This document shows, one piece after another, positions 34,487 through 44,400 of a DNA stretch of 64,000 nt. Source of the DNA: CAYTSA01 sp964440345. Lineage in GTDB: Bacteria > Desulfobacterota > Desulfovibrionia > Desulfovibrionales > Desulfovibrionaceae. Each line of letters opens with the position of its first letter. Positions within the stretch are counted from its first letter, which is position 1. The notes beneath the pieces are model-generated. The model saw only the letters and a list, made by a program, of their open reading frames with translations, searched no databases and was not told the DNA's origin. Where the stretch lies: NCBI GenBank assembly GCA_964440345.1, contig CAYTSA010000001.1:92754-156753 (forward strand), written 5' to 3'. A program made the position numbers and the translations under genes.

Positions 34487-36559
34487 CTAAGAGGGCCGCT
34501 GCAGCGCCTGCTCCATGGCCGCTAGCAGGTCAGACAACTCAAAAGGCTTGGTGACATACTTGTCCATGCCCACTTGCAGGCCCTCTTCAACGTCAGATTT
34601 GCGGGCAAAGGCCGTGAGGCCTACTATAGGTATAGAATCCTTGCCGGGTACAAAGCCGTTGCGGATGCGGCGGGTGGCTTCCAGCCCGTTGAGGTTCGGC
34701 ATCTGGATATCCATAAGCACCAGATCGTACTCGCTCTGGGCGAGCCTCTCCAGCACCTTGAGACCGTCAGCAGCGACAGTGACAGTGCAGCCTTGTTGTT
34801 CCAAAATCTTTTTGGTCAATATCTGGTTAACCGGCTCGTCTTCTGCAAGCAAAATGCGCAAAGAGTCGATCTGCGGTTCAGGCGGCCCCACGGCCTCAAC
34901 GTGCTCCTGGACCGTCAGCTCTTCTGGCAGGGCCATGCGCATGCGCACATGGAATGACGACCCTACGCCTTCTTTGCTCTCCACCCAGATGAAGCCGCCC
35001 ATAAGCTCAGCTGCTTGCTTGGTGATGGAAAGGCCAACGCCGGAACCGCCGTACTTTTTGGTAAGAAAGTGTTCAATAAGATAGAAGTTTTCAAAAATCT
35101 TGTCCTGCTTGTCCTCAGGAATGCCAATCCCCGTATCGGCGACAATCAGCTCTAGGTCCACGTCGTTTGGCCTTTCTTCAGTTTCCTGCGTGCGTTTCAG
35201 CTTCAGATGCACGTGTCCCTTTTCTGTAAATTTCAATGCGTTGTTTACCAAATGAAGCACTATCTGCTTAAACCACTCCGGGTCTCCATCAATAAACGCC
35301 GGCAAAGAGTCGGACAAAGACGAGCGAAAGGAAAGGCCTTTGGTCTTGGCTTTTTCCTGAAACACTTTGAGTAAAGGCTCCAAGGTCGCGCGAGGATTAA
35401 ACGGTTTGCGCGCTAAGCCTACTTTATCAGACTCCAAATTGGCCAGGTTGAGCAGTTGGGTGACCACGCCCAGCAAATCGTACGCAGAGTGCAGAGACAA
35501 CTGTATCATTTCTTTCTGCTCAGCCGTCAATCCAGAGTTGAGCACGAGTTGGCTCATGCCGATAACGCCATTGAGCGGAGTTCGCAATTCATGGCTGATG
35601 TTGGCCAGAAACTGGGACTTGGCTTCATTGGCGTGTTCAGCGGCTTCTTTGGCTTCCAGCAGCTCGTGTTGGGCCAGTTTGCGTTCGGTAATGTCTTGAA
35701 ACACGCCCACGACGGCCAGTGTAGAGTGTTCGCTGCAGACAGTGGGCGCTGCGCTGGCAAGAATCCATCGGGGCGTTCCGTCCCCGGCTATGTAGCCAAA
35801 CTCCTTGTTCTTGGTTGTGGTGTTGGAGTGCAAGGCATGCATCAGCGGGGTTTCCCCAGCAGGCACGCGGCTGCCGTCGTCGTAGATAAGCCGCCAGTTG
35901 GCGACTATTGCATCAACGTTTATCTGGCCAATGGCGGACCTTTCCGACCCAAGCATGCGCATGGCCTCTGTGTTCACAAACCGAATGGACTGGTCCTGGG
36001 CGTCCACAATGATAATGCCCGCCGGGCTGCTCTCCAGGGCTGACCGCAGCAAGGCCTCAGCCTGGGCCTGGCGTTGCTGGGCGTCAAGCCGCTCGCGTAT
36101 TTCCGCCTCCAACTCGGCAGTCCGCTTGGCCACCTCCTGCTCAAGACGCTCTCTATAACGGCGGTTCTCGTCCAACAACCGGGCCCGCTCCAACACCTTT
36201 TCCACTGTGTGGTCCAAGGCAAGCATGTCTGTAATAGGCTTAACCAAGTAGTCCCAGGCGCCGCGGCGCAAGGCGTCCACAGCCTCTTCTACGGCGCCGG
36301 CGCCGGAAATGACAATGAGCGGCGTTTCCGGCGCCTCCTGTGAAAGAACGTCAAGAACCTGCATGCCGTCCATGACTGGCATGCGCAAATCCAGCAGAAC
36401 ACAGTCAGGAGAATGCGTGCGAAACATGTCCAGCCCATGAGAGCCGTTGTCCGCCTGAAGTACTTGATATCCAGAATCCTCAAGATACGAAGCCAGCGAC
36501 TCGCGCACCAAATCGTCGTCGTCAATGGTCAGGATGAGGGCGGGGCGGTCAGGGGCCAT
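34487..36559 (-). CDS. Hybrid sensor histidine kinase/response regulator (REC-PAS-HisKA-HATPase-REC)
   Basis: Cytoplasmic hybrid kinase of 690 aa without membrane segments. It starts with a receiver domain (LTIDDDDLVRESL; phospho-acceptor Asp57 in LLDLRMPVMDG). A coiled coil (RERLEQEVAKRTAELEAEIRERLDAQQRQ) and a PAS domain with PAC motif (DITERKLAQ) follow. HisKA has the H-box in ANISHELRTPLNGVIG. The HATPase is complete (NNALKFTEKGH, DTGIGIPED, GGSGVGLSITKQ). A second receiver (LLAEDEPVNQ; LVLMDIQMPNLNG) ends the protein. Signal and output are unknown, since no DNA-binding partner is adjacent. It converges on acs across a terminator. Confidence 0.93.
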   Translation of the reverse strand: MAPDRPALILTIDDDDLVRESLASYLEDSGYQVLQADNGSHGLDMFRTHSPDCVLLDLRMPVMDGMQVLDVLSQEAPETPLIVISGAGAVEEAVDALRRGAWDYLVKPITDMLALDHTVEKVLERARLLDENRRYRERLEQEVAKRTAELEAEIRERLDAQQRQAQAEALLRSALESSPAGIIIVDAQDQSIRFVNTEAMRMLGSERSAIGQINVDAIVANWRLIYDDGSRVPAGETPLMHALHSNTTTKNKEFGYIAGDGTPRWILASAAPTVCSEHSTLAVVGVFQDITERKLAQHELLEAKEAAEHANEAKSQFLANISHELRTPLNGVIGMSQLVLNSGLTAEQKEMIQLSLHSAYDLLGVVTQLLNLANLESDKVGLARKPFNPRATLEPLLKVFQEKAKTKGLSFRSSLSDSLPAFIDGDPEWFKQIVLHLVNNALKFTEKGHVHLKLKRTQETEERPNDVDLELIVADTGIGIPEDKQDKIFENFYLIEHFLTKKYGGSGVGLSITKQAAELMGGFIWVESKEGVGSSFHVRMRMALPEELTVQEHVEAVGPPEPQIDSLRILLAEDEPVNQILTKKILEQQGCTVTVAADGLKVLERLAQSEYDLVLMDIQMPNLNGLEATRRIRNGFVPGKDSIPIVGLTAFARKSDVEEGLQVGMDKYVTKPFELSDLLAAMEQALQRPS

Positions 36560-36720
36560 ATATAAACACTATCTATAGCTAGAAATTAGTTATTCTATCA
36601 AAATACGCAGCATGAAAAAGGTATCAAATGAACGTGTAAAAGTCCAAGGAATATAATTGTCAACGACGGCTGCAAAAAACAAAGGAACTGTCAGAATCAA
36701 TACTTGAGCAGGTCTTTTCA

Positions 36721-37491
36721 ATGCAGTACACGCAAGTCATGCCGCAAATTACGCAGCGTAGCTATTTTCCCAGAGGCCTGGAACAACCAGCGGGGCGGTT
36801 TCGCTTTTCTGTGGACGCCTTGTTGCTGGCCTCCTTTGCCGCGCCATACGCCCACGGCGTGTTGGCCGACCTTGGCTGCGGCTGCGGCGTGGTTGGCCTG
36901 GGGACCATGCTCCTGGCGGCGCAGCCCCTGGCAACGCTGTTTTGCGACAAGGACCCGGCAATGGCCACGGCCGCCTGGCGGAACGCCAAAATGCTGGGCT
37001 GCGGAGACAGCAGTCTGGCTGTGGCCGCCGACGTGCAGCGTACAGATACGTTCTCTGCTGAATGCTGCGCCGCTGTGGTCTGCAATCCCCCTTACCGGAG
37101 GCCCGGGTCTGGCCGCCGCTCCCCCCGTCTTCACAGAAACGCAGCCTTGTTTGAAAGCGAAGCTGGCCTGGACGCCTTTATAGCAGCCGCCTGGCGAATG
37201 TTGGCCAACAAGGCGCGGCTGTTTCTGGTCTACACAGCAGCGAGGCTGCCAGAATTGCTGGCGGCGTGCGCAGCACGAAAACTGGAGCCCAAACGCTTGC
37301 GGTGTGTGCACTCCACGCTAAACGGGCCGGCAAAGCTCGTGTTGCTGGAGGCGCGGAAAAACGGCCGCCCAGAATTGAGCGTGGAGCCGCCGCTAATTCT
37401 GTACACTGAAGAACAGGACGGCATACAGCTCGCCGAACAGGCTGTGCAGTTCTGCCCCTTCCTGGCCTGCAACAGCGGCCCAAGGGACTGA
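36721..37491 (+). CDS. tRNA1(Val) A37 N6-methyltransferase-like protein (TrmN6/YfiC type)
   Basis: N6-adenine methyltransferase of 256 aa. The SAM motif is LADLGCGCGVVGLGTMLLA and the catalytic NPPY motif is VVCNPPYRRPGSGRRSP. The N-terminal GRFRFSVDALLLASF block is characteristic of the YfiC/TrmN6 branch that methylates A37 of tRNA1-Val, and RRPGSGRRSP follows NPPY as in that branch. Assignment to this exact tRNA position is by family resemblance only. AGG lies 8 bases before the ATG. It converges on the next gene with a 10-base gap. Confidence 0.8.
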   Translation: MQYTQVMPQITQRSYFPRGLEQPAGRFRFSVDALLLASFAAPYAHGVLADLGCGCGVVGLGTMLLAAQPLATLFCDKDPAMATAAWRNAKMLGCGDSSLAVAADVQRTDTFSAECCAAVVCNPPYRRPGSGRRSPRLHRNAALFESEAGLDAFIAAAWRMLANKARLFLVYTAARLPELLAACAARKLEPKRLRCVHSTLNGPAKLVLLEARKNGRPELSVEPPLILYTEEQDGIQLAEQAVQFCPFLACNSGPRD

Positions 37492-37501
37492 CGAGCCCGG
37501 A

Positions 37502-38914
37502 TCAGCCTTTGCTGGCTGCGCCAGAAGAATCAATTGACGGATTGTCTGGGGCAGTCATTGACCCAGCAGGTTTTTTCATGAGCGTCAGGGCCATGTTCCG
37601 CTCCCGGGTCAGCCTGGAAAGCAGCGCGTCTTTGACTGGATGCGACGAGTCTTCAAAAAAACTTTCCCGGGACGCATAGATAGACTCTATCAATTCCCAG
37701 TCAAAGTTGCTGTCCGTTTCCGGGACGGACATGGAACGGATGGATTCGGTGAACAAGTTGGCGGCGCCGTAGGGCCCATGGTGCACCGCAGTGGACCAGA
37801 GCACCTCGCGGGCTGCAGGGGACAGCAGTCCTACATTGACGCTGGTGGCTTCCAGGATAATCTGCAAGGCAGGCCGGTACAATGTTTTCAGGATGAATTC
37901 ATCTTGCAACGATTCAAAGAGGATAGGATTTTCCTTGGCAATGCGTTTCCAGGTTTCCGGAGCCTTGCCGCTCCGGTCGCCGGTATCGTATGGGCTAGAT
38001 TCTTCGAGCAATTCTGCCCACCTGGGTACGCGTTCTTGCAGAAACCGAATGAACCGGCGCATAGTTCCGGTGCGCGAGGATATCTGATACTTGCCGTATG
38101 AGGTGCCCCCGTATGCATCGTGGCCAATGGCTGATATGCCGCGCAAGCCGGATTCGAAAAGGGCGGACAAAGCGCCGGTGACTGGCAGCATGCCGTACTT
38201 AATCCGGCTGAGTTTGTACTGTTTGGCCTGGCTAAGGGATATGGGCTTCACTGCTGAAGCCAGGCTTTTGCCCTGGGCAACGTCCACAGGCTTCTCCTGC
38301 TTTTGAGCCTCGCCAGCGCCCCAGGTTCGGGCCATGTTTGCCGCAGGATGCGACGTAGGCACGCTGACCAACACAGACTTTACTGGAATGCGCATGGAAC
38401 TCATGTCTGTTTCTATGCCCAGAGAGCTGAGGTCCAAGGCCACTTTGACTGGTTTTCTATTGACAGTCTTACGGATGCGGTGGCTGGCCGGAAGGCCAAA
38501 ATGCGCCGCCCCCCAGTCATGGTGAAGCGCAATAAACGCCGGAGCAAGCAGCTCTGGGCTTGAATCGTCTGCAGCCTCGCCCGCCAGCCCGGCGGCGCGG
38601 GCGGCGTGCAAAACGTCCGGGTCAATAGCCTGGCCAGCGCGGCGCAGAGCATACAAAGCTTCAGATTCAGCAGCCGACTGCGCATAGCCTGCCATGTACT
38701 CGCCAGTGATAGTCTGAGCCGACTGCATGAGGCCTTTGCTGGCGTCAGTGGGCTGCAAAGGAAGAACAAAGAGGGCGAACAAGGCAGATACAAGCAACAG
38801 GAGCGAGATTGCAGGCAGAAGGCCGGCGGCAAAAGGACAGCGCGGCCCTAGAAGACGGGGCTCCGGGGCTGTATGCGCGTTTTTTTTTGCTGCTGCGTAG
38901 CCGTGTTCGTTCAT
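37502..38914 (-). CDS. Membrane-anchored protein with lysozyme-like C-terminal domain
   Basis: Protein of 470 aa with one membrane segment (LLPAISLLLLVSALFALFVL, residues about 32-51) after a short positively charged N-terminus; the remainder should be periplasmic. The C-terminal part (about residues 245-420) contains FESGLRGISAIGHDAYGGTS followed by YGKYQIS. This Glu-containing glycine-rich pattern resembles lysozyme-like or VgrG-associated muramidase domains. If correct, Glu in FESG is a candidate catalytic residue. The middle (residues 60-240) is low in recognisable motifs and rich in Ser and Ala. The ATG at 38914 is preferred to a TTG at 38944. I do not recognise a named family. Confidence 0.75.
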   Translation of the reverse strand: MNEHGYAAAKKNAHTAPEPRLLGPRCPFAAGLLPAISLLLLVSALFALFVLPLQPTDASKGLMQSAQTITGEYMAGYAQSAAESEALYALRRAGQAIDPDVLHAARAAGLAGEAADDSSPELLAPAFIALHHDWGAAHFGLPASHRIRKTVNRKPVKVALDLSSLGIETDMSSMRIPVKSVLVSVPTSHPAANMARTWGAGEAQKQEKPVDVAQGKSLASAVKPISLSQAKQYKLSRIKYGMLPVTGALSALFESGLRGISAIGHDAYGGTSYGKYQISSRTGTMRRFIRFLQERVPRWAELLEESSPYDTGDRSGKAPETWKRIAKENPILFESLQDEFILKTLYRPALQIILEATSVNVGLLSPAAREVLWSTAVHHGPYGAANLFTESIRSMSVPETDSNFDWELIESIYASRESFFEDSSHPVKDALLSRLTRERNMALTLMKKPAGSMTAPDNPSIDSSGAASKG

Positions 38915-39032
38915 AGCCTGGAAATGTACATCATTTGCCTTCAATTATAAAGCAATCGCAAGCCCTATCCTGAGATTTTTCACGCAAAAGGGCTTGCCAA
39001 CACGAGCCGGACTGTTTAGAGCTGTGCACGAC

Positions 39033-41303
39033 ATGGGAAACGACCTGATTATCGTTGAGTCCCCCGCCAAGGTGCGGACCATCAAAAAATATCTCGGCAA
39101 GAAATACGCTGTTGAAGCCAGCGTGGGCCACGTGCGCGACCTGCCAACCAAGGAGCTGGGAGTAGACGAGAAGGATGGCTTCTCTCCACAATACCAGGTT
39201 ATCGAAGGCAAGCAGAAGATAGTGGACAAGCTCAAGCAGGCTGCGGCAAAAGCCGGCGCCGTCTATCTTGCCCCAGACCCAGACCGCGAAGGCGAAGCCA
39301 TCGCCTGGCACGTGGCTGAGCTTATCAAAGACAAGAACACGAACATCAAGCGCATTCAGTTCAACGAAATTACCGGCCCCGCCGTGCGTTCCGCACTGGA
39401 GAACCCCAGACAGCTGGACTCCCGGCTTTTTGAATCCCAACAGGCCAGACGCATTCTGGACCGCCTGGTGGGCTACAAAATATCACCGCTGCTGTGGAAA
39501 CGGGTTAAACGCGGCATATCAGCCGGCCGGGTGCAGTCTGTTGCCTTGCGGCTCATTGTGGACCGGGAGCGGGAGCGCCAGGCCTTCACTCCGGAAGAAT
39601 ACTGGGTCTTCAAGGCAAACTTGGAGGCGGCTGAGCCGCCGCCCTTCACAGCAGACCTGCACAAGATCAAAAACAAAAAAGCGGTTGTCGGCTCTGAAGA
39701 AGAAGCCCTGGCCTTGGAAAAATCCATTCAAGGCAAACCGTTTATCGTCAAAAGCGTGGAGGAAAAAGAACGGTCCCGCAATCCGGCGCCGCCGTTTATC
39801 ACCTCCACTCTGCAGCAGGCCGCCAGCCAGCGGTTGGGCTATTCCGCCAAAAAGACCATGTCCACCGCGCAACGACTCTACGAAGGCGTGGACCTTGGCG
39901 ACAAAGGCGCCACAGCCTTGATCACCTATATGCGTACAGACTCCGTGCGTATCTCCAACGAAGCCTGCGACGCCGCAAAAAACTTTATCACCAACCGCTG
40001 GGGCAAGGAATACTACCCGGAAAAACCGCGCTTCTTCAAAACCAAAGCTGGCGCCCAAGACGCTCACGAAGCCATCCGGCCCGTAGACGTCTCCATCACT
40101 CCGGACGATGTGAAAGGGCAGCTGCCCCGGGACCAGTTTTCCCTGTATAAGCTTATTTGGGAGCGCTTCACCGCCTCGCAAATGGCCGCCGCCCGGTTCT
40201 GGGACACCACCGTGCTCATTGACTCCGGAGACGCCCAGTGGCGGGCCAAAGGCGAGCGGATGCTCTTCCCCGGTTTTTTGAAGGCTGCTCCCTACGCAGC
40301 CAAGGAAGACGCCCAACTGCCCAAAATGGAGCAGGGCCAGGAGCTGACCCTGCAGCAACTGCATAAAACCCAAAAATTCACCCAGCCGCCGCCGCGCTAC
40401 TCCGAAGCCTCCCTGGTCCGGGAGCTGGAGGAAAAAGGCATTGGCCGTCCCTCCACTTACGCTTCCATCATCTCCACCCTGCTGGACAGGGACTACGTGC
40501 GTCTGGAGGAAAAGAACTTTACCCCCACAGACCTGGGCCTGACTGTGAGCGACTTGCTCACAGAGCATTTTACCACGCTTATGGACGTTGGCTTTACCGC
40601 AAACATGGAAGAATCTCTGGACTCCGTGGCTGAAGGCAAGGAAAACTGGGTCTCGCTGTTGCAGTCCTTCACCAAGGACTTCTACCCCACCCTGGACAAA
40701 GCCCAGGAGGGCATGACCTCGGTCAAAGGCGGCATGGAATCAGGCATTGACTGTGAGGTCTGCGGCAAGCCTATGCTCATTAAGTTCGGCAAAGCCGGGC
40801 CCTTTCTCGCCTGCTCCGGCTATCCAGACTGCACCAACACCAAAAACTTCACCCGCAACGAAAAAGGCGAGGTCGAAGTGGTGGAGCGAGTGCCCATGGA
40901 GCTGCAAAAGGTGGGCGAGTGCCCAAAATGCAAGGGCGACCTGGTGGTCAAACGGTCGCGCACCAACAGCCGCTTCATCGCCTGCAACAACTATCCGGAC
41001 TGCAAATACACCGAGCCCTTTTCCACAGGCGTGGCCTGCCCCAGGGAAGACTGCCCGGGCGAGCTGGTGGAAAAAAGCTCCAAGCGGGGCAAGGTGTTCT
41101 ACGCCTGCAACCAGTACCCCAAGTGTGACTACGCGGTGTGGGACTGGCCCATCGATGAACCGTGCCCGGAATGCGGCTCCAAAGTGCTGGTCCGCAAATC
41201 TACCAAGAGCCGGGGCGAGCACATTGCCTGCCCAGAGAAAAAATGTCGCTACAGCCGGTCCATTGAGGATTTAAACGAGGGTGACGAAGGCGACGACTCT
41301 TGA
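39033..41303 (+). CDS. topA: DNA topoisomerase I
   Basis: Type IA topoisomerase of 756 aa. TOPRIM begins at once (NDLIIVESPAKVRTIKKYLG) with the acidic DPDREGEAIAWH triad. The catalytic tyrosine sits in ALITYMRTDSVRIS. HEAIRP and EKGIGRPSTYASI are also clear. The C-terminus has four zinc ribbon repeats (CEVC...CSGYPDC, CPKC...CNNYPDC, CPREDC...CNQYPKC, CPEC...CPEKKC), one more than E. coli TopA's three. The ATG at 39033 begins the conserved sequence; a longer frame to 38994 is rejected. It relaxes negative supercoils and so balances the gyrase encoded 15 kb away. Confidence 0.97.
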   Translation: MGNDLIIVESPAKVRTIKKYLGKKYAVEASVGHVRDLPTKELGVDEKDGFSPQYQVIEGKQKIVDKLKQAAAKAGAVYLAPDPDREGEAIAWHVAELIKDKNTNIKRIQFNEITGPAVRSALENPRQLDSRLFESQQARRILDRLVGYKISPLLWKRVKRGISAGRVQSVALRLIVDRERERQAFTPEEYWVFKANLEAAEPPPFTADLHKIKNKKAVVGSEEEALALEKSIQGKPFIVKSVEEKERSRNPAPPFITSTLQQAASQRLGYSAKKTMSTAQRLYEGVDLGDKGATALITYMRTDSVRISNEACDAAKNFITNRWGKEYYPEKPRFFKTKAGAQDAHEAIRPVDVSITPDDVKGQLPRDQFSLYKLIWERFTASQMAAARFWDTTVLIDSGDAQWRAKGERMLFPGFLKAAPYAAKEDAQLPKMEQGQELTLQQLHKTQKFTQPPPRYSEASLVRELEEKGIGRPSTYASIISTLLDRDYVRLEEKNFTPTDLGLTVSDLLTEHFTTLMDVGFTANMEESLDSVAEGKENWVSLLQSFTKDFYPTLDKAQEGMTSVKGGMESGIDCEVCGKPMLIKFGKAGPFLACSGYPDCTNTKNFTRNEKGEVEVVERVPMELQKVGECPKCKGDLVVKRSRTNSRFIACNNYPDCKYTEPFSTGVACPREDCPGELVEKSSKRGKVFYACNQYPKCDYAVWDWPIDEPCPECGSKVLVRKSTKSRGEHIACPEKKCRYSRSIEDLNEGDEGDDS

Positions 41304-41397
41304 TATCGATATTTATAACTTAGTATACTCATTAGCATTACGCCATCAACACTTATCGATAACAACTCAAAATTTGACCATGCGTCCGACCTGCGTG

Positions 41398-41430
41398 TAG
41401 AGCATTTTTACGTTGAGGCAACGCTCGCTC
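41398..41430 (-). repeat. Intergenic repeat, right-end copy 2, overlapping the kinase 3' end
   Basis: On the minus strand it reads GAGCGAGCGTTGCCTCAACG followed by TAAAAATGCTCTA, which matches the shared right end. The TAA at 41410-41408 is the stop codon of the PAS kinase gene, so the last codons (encoding RASVAST) are made from repeat sequence. Only the right end is present. Confidence 0.75.
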
Positions 41431-44400
41431 TCAGAGGCAGCATAACGGTAATGGTTGTGGTGTTCGAGGCGTCGTCCACAGCCAACGTAATATCTCCGCC
41501 GTGCGCCCGGGCCGCCACCCGGGCGGAATACGCGCCCAGGCCCGTGCCCTTGAACTTGCCGTGGGTAACGTATTTGTTAAAAAACGAGTCCCGTATCTCC
41601 GCCGGGACCTCGCCTTGGTTGTGTATGCAGATGCAAAAGGGGTCGCCCTGCACAAACGAAACGCTAATGAGGCCGTGCACGGGCGAAGCTTCCACCGCGT
41701 TTTTGACCAGATTGGAAAACATAAATGGTATGAGCGTCTTGTCACCGACAATGCTCACCTGGTCAGTCTCCTGCAGCGGACTGTCGTTCAGATAGTATGA
41801 CACAGTGAGCTGCTTGTCCTGGACTAGCGACCTTGTCTCGGTATCGATATGCCGAAACTCTTTGATGACGTTTATTTCGCCCCAATCTATCTCATACGTG
41901 CCGCTTTCCAGTTTATACATGGACAGCGACGAATCGATCAGGTTAAGCATTTTTCGGCCAGAGTCACGAATGGCGGCCAAAACCTCCACGTACTCGTCAT
42001 CCACGGCGCCGTTGGAGATAAGCAGGTCTGGCAAGGAAATGATGCCGTTCAGCGGGCTCTTCAAATCGTGCCGGGTGATGCGCTCCATATCCTCTTTGAT
42101 CTGCTCAGCTTCCTTGATGGCGCTGATGTCCATGGCCACCACCAGCACAGCTTCTGCCCCGCCGAACCACGGCGTCAGCTTGGCGTTGCACAGATACCAA
42201 CGGTCATTGACAAAGCGCAGTTCACGCGTTGCAGCCTCGCCTTGTTTCAGGATGGCGGTCTCCTGGTCCAAAAATACACAACCGTCTTCAGGATCCATGA
42301 GCAGAGCTTCGCCGCACCGGCGGCCGGTCAGCTCCCCGCCCAGGGCTTTGTTCAAATACGCGTTGGCGTAGATAATCCGCCGGTCCTCGCGGTTGAAGAC
42401 GTAGACGCCGGCTTCCAATTGTTCGAGTATGGCCAGCAATTGGCGTCTGGCGTTCTCTGAGGCCAGCTCGGCTTCTTTGCGCGACTGAATGTCCTCCACA
42501 AAACAGTCATAGCGCAGAAAACGGCCCCGGTCGTCCCGCACAGCCCGCACAGTGCGCGCTGTCCAAAACTCTTCCCCGCTTTTGCGCAGCATTTTGCTCT
42601 CAAAATCCCGGACTACGTCCTGACGCTCCAGCAGGGCCAGCAAGCGCTCCCTGTCAAGAGGATCGGCGTACACTGCTGTGGAATCCGGGTTTTGCTCAAT
42701 CATTTCCTGAGGCGAGCTGTACCCATACATGCTGGCGTGTGCGTCGTTTACAGACAGATACCGCCCTGCGCGCGACACGGTGCAGACCCCCAGGGGAGCG
42801 TCTTCAAACAAGCTGCGGAACCGGTGCTCCGCCTCCTGCAGTTGCTTGCGGGCGCGGACCATCTCAGTCACGTCCGTGGAAATGTTTGCTGTAGCGATGA
42901 GCTTGCCTTTCTTGTCGAACACTGGAAACTTCCGCGTATGCACCACGTGCACTTCGCCGCCAGGGTGTATCACCTCCTCTTCGCGTTCCAACACCTTGCC
43001 CCGGGGATACGTCTGCACAGCTCTTTCATCATCCATATACCTTTTGACAGGCTGAACGTGGGGCTCCAGGCCGAATATCTCCGCGTCGGTTTTCCCGACA
43101 AGCTCGGTCACATCCGCAACGCCGGCAGCCCTGGCGAACGCCTGGTTGGCGGCTATGACGCGAAGGTCCAGGTCTTTCATGACGCATATGTTGTCAGCAT
43201 GTTCAATGATGGCGGAGAAAAGCGCTTGCTGCTTTTCATTTTCCCTTATGGAGGTGATGTCGCGGCCGACCACCACAAGGCCGCGCCGGGAGCCGTTCTT
43301 ATGGAACAGAGGGGCCTTGACGATGTCAAACACTCTTTCCTGTCCAGAGGGTTGGGGAATACTTTCCTGGCTCCTGGCGGGTGCGGCGTTTTTCCATGCG
43401 GCTTCGTCGCTGGCCACGCATGTTTGAAACGCTTCCTTGTATATGGGCAAGGCGTAACCAGCCAGCTCACTGTCCGTCTTGCCTTTGTAATCCACGCCGG
43501 TCAGGCCGAAAAGCTCCAGGTCAGCACTGTTTGCCTCCAGCCAGCGGCCCTCGCCGTCCTTGAAGCAAATAATGTCCGGCGAGACGTTGATGAGCAGCTC
43601 CAGCTTTTCGTGCTCCTGGGTGATGCGGCGCAGGTATTCATTGCGCTCGGTGACATCCACAATGATGGAATGCAGATAGCGGGTATTGCCAAACACCACC
43701 GGCGTTGACCGGGACTCCACCTCGCGCAAGGAGCCGTCGCGCAGCCGATGGGTGAAGTTGAAAAACTGGCGCTTTTCTTCACTGGCCAGGGCCATTTCCC
43801 GCTGGATTTCCTCAGGCGAAAGCGTATTGATTTCAAAAATGTTTTTTGCTGTCAGCTCTTCATGGCTGTAACCGTAGAAAGTACAGGCCGCCTCATTGGC
43901 GTCCATTATTGCCCCTGTATCCGGGTCGATGATCAGCTGGACAGTTGGATTTTTTGCGAACAGCGTTTTGTAGCGGCTTTCACGTTCGGCCACTGAGGCC
44001 TGCAACCGCTGATTATCCATTGTGTCCCGCAGACACTCATTGGCGCCGGCGGCTATGCCCTCTGTGTGCGGGGCGGGGCGGCTAGACAGCTCCACAGCAG
44101 TATGACCGTCTGAGGATCCAGCCTCCGCAACGTCCGCCACGCACTTGCCCGGCGCCAGGCGCCTGCAGGCCGGGCAGACACTGCGCGGTTCAGGCCGCGA
44201 CGTGTCATTTGCTTCATGGGCGCAACTTTCGCCAGGTTCTTGCCAAACCTGTTCCTGCTCCATGGCGGCAACGCAATGCAGAAACCGGGAAGGGTCTTTT
44301 TTGATGAGCTGGGCCACGCGCTCTGATAATTTACCGCCCAGCGCCAACAGCAGCTCCGGGTTTTCGCCCAGCTCTTTGGCGATGGCCACTGTTCGCTCTT

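Noticed and set aside
39519..40568. 349-codon minus-strand frame opposite topA
   Set aside because: Shadow of topA.
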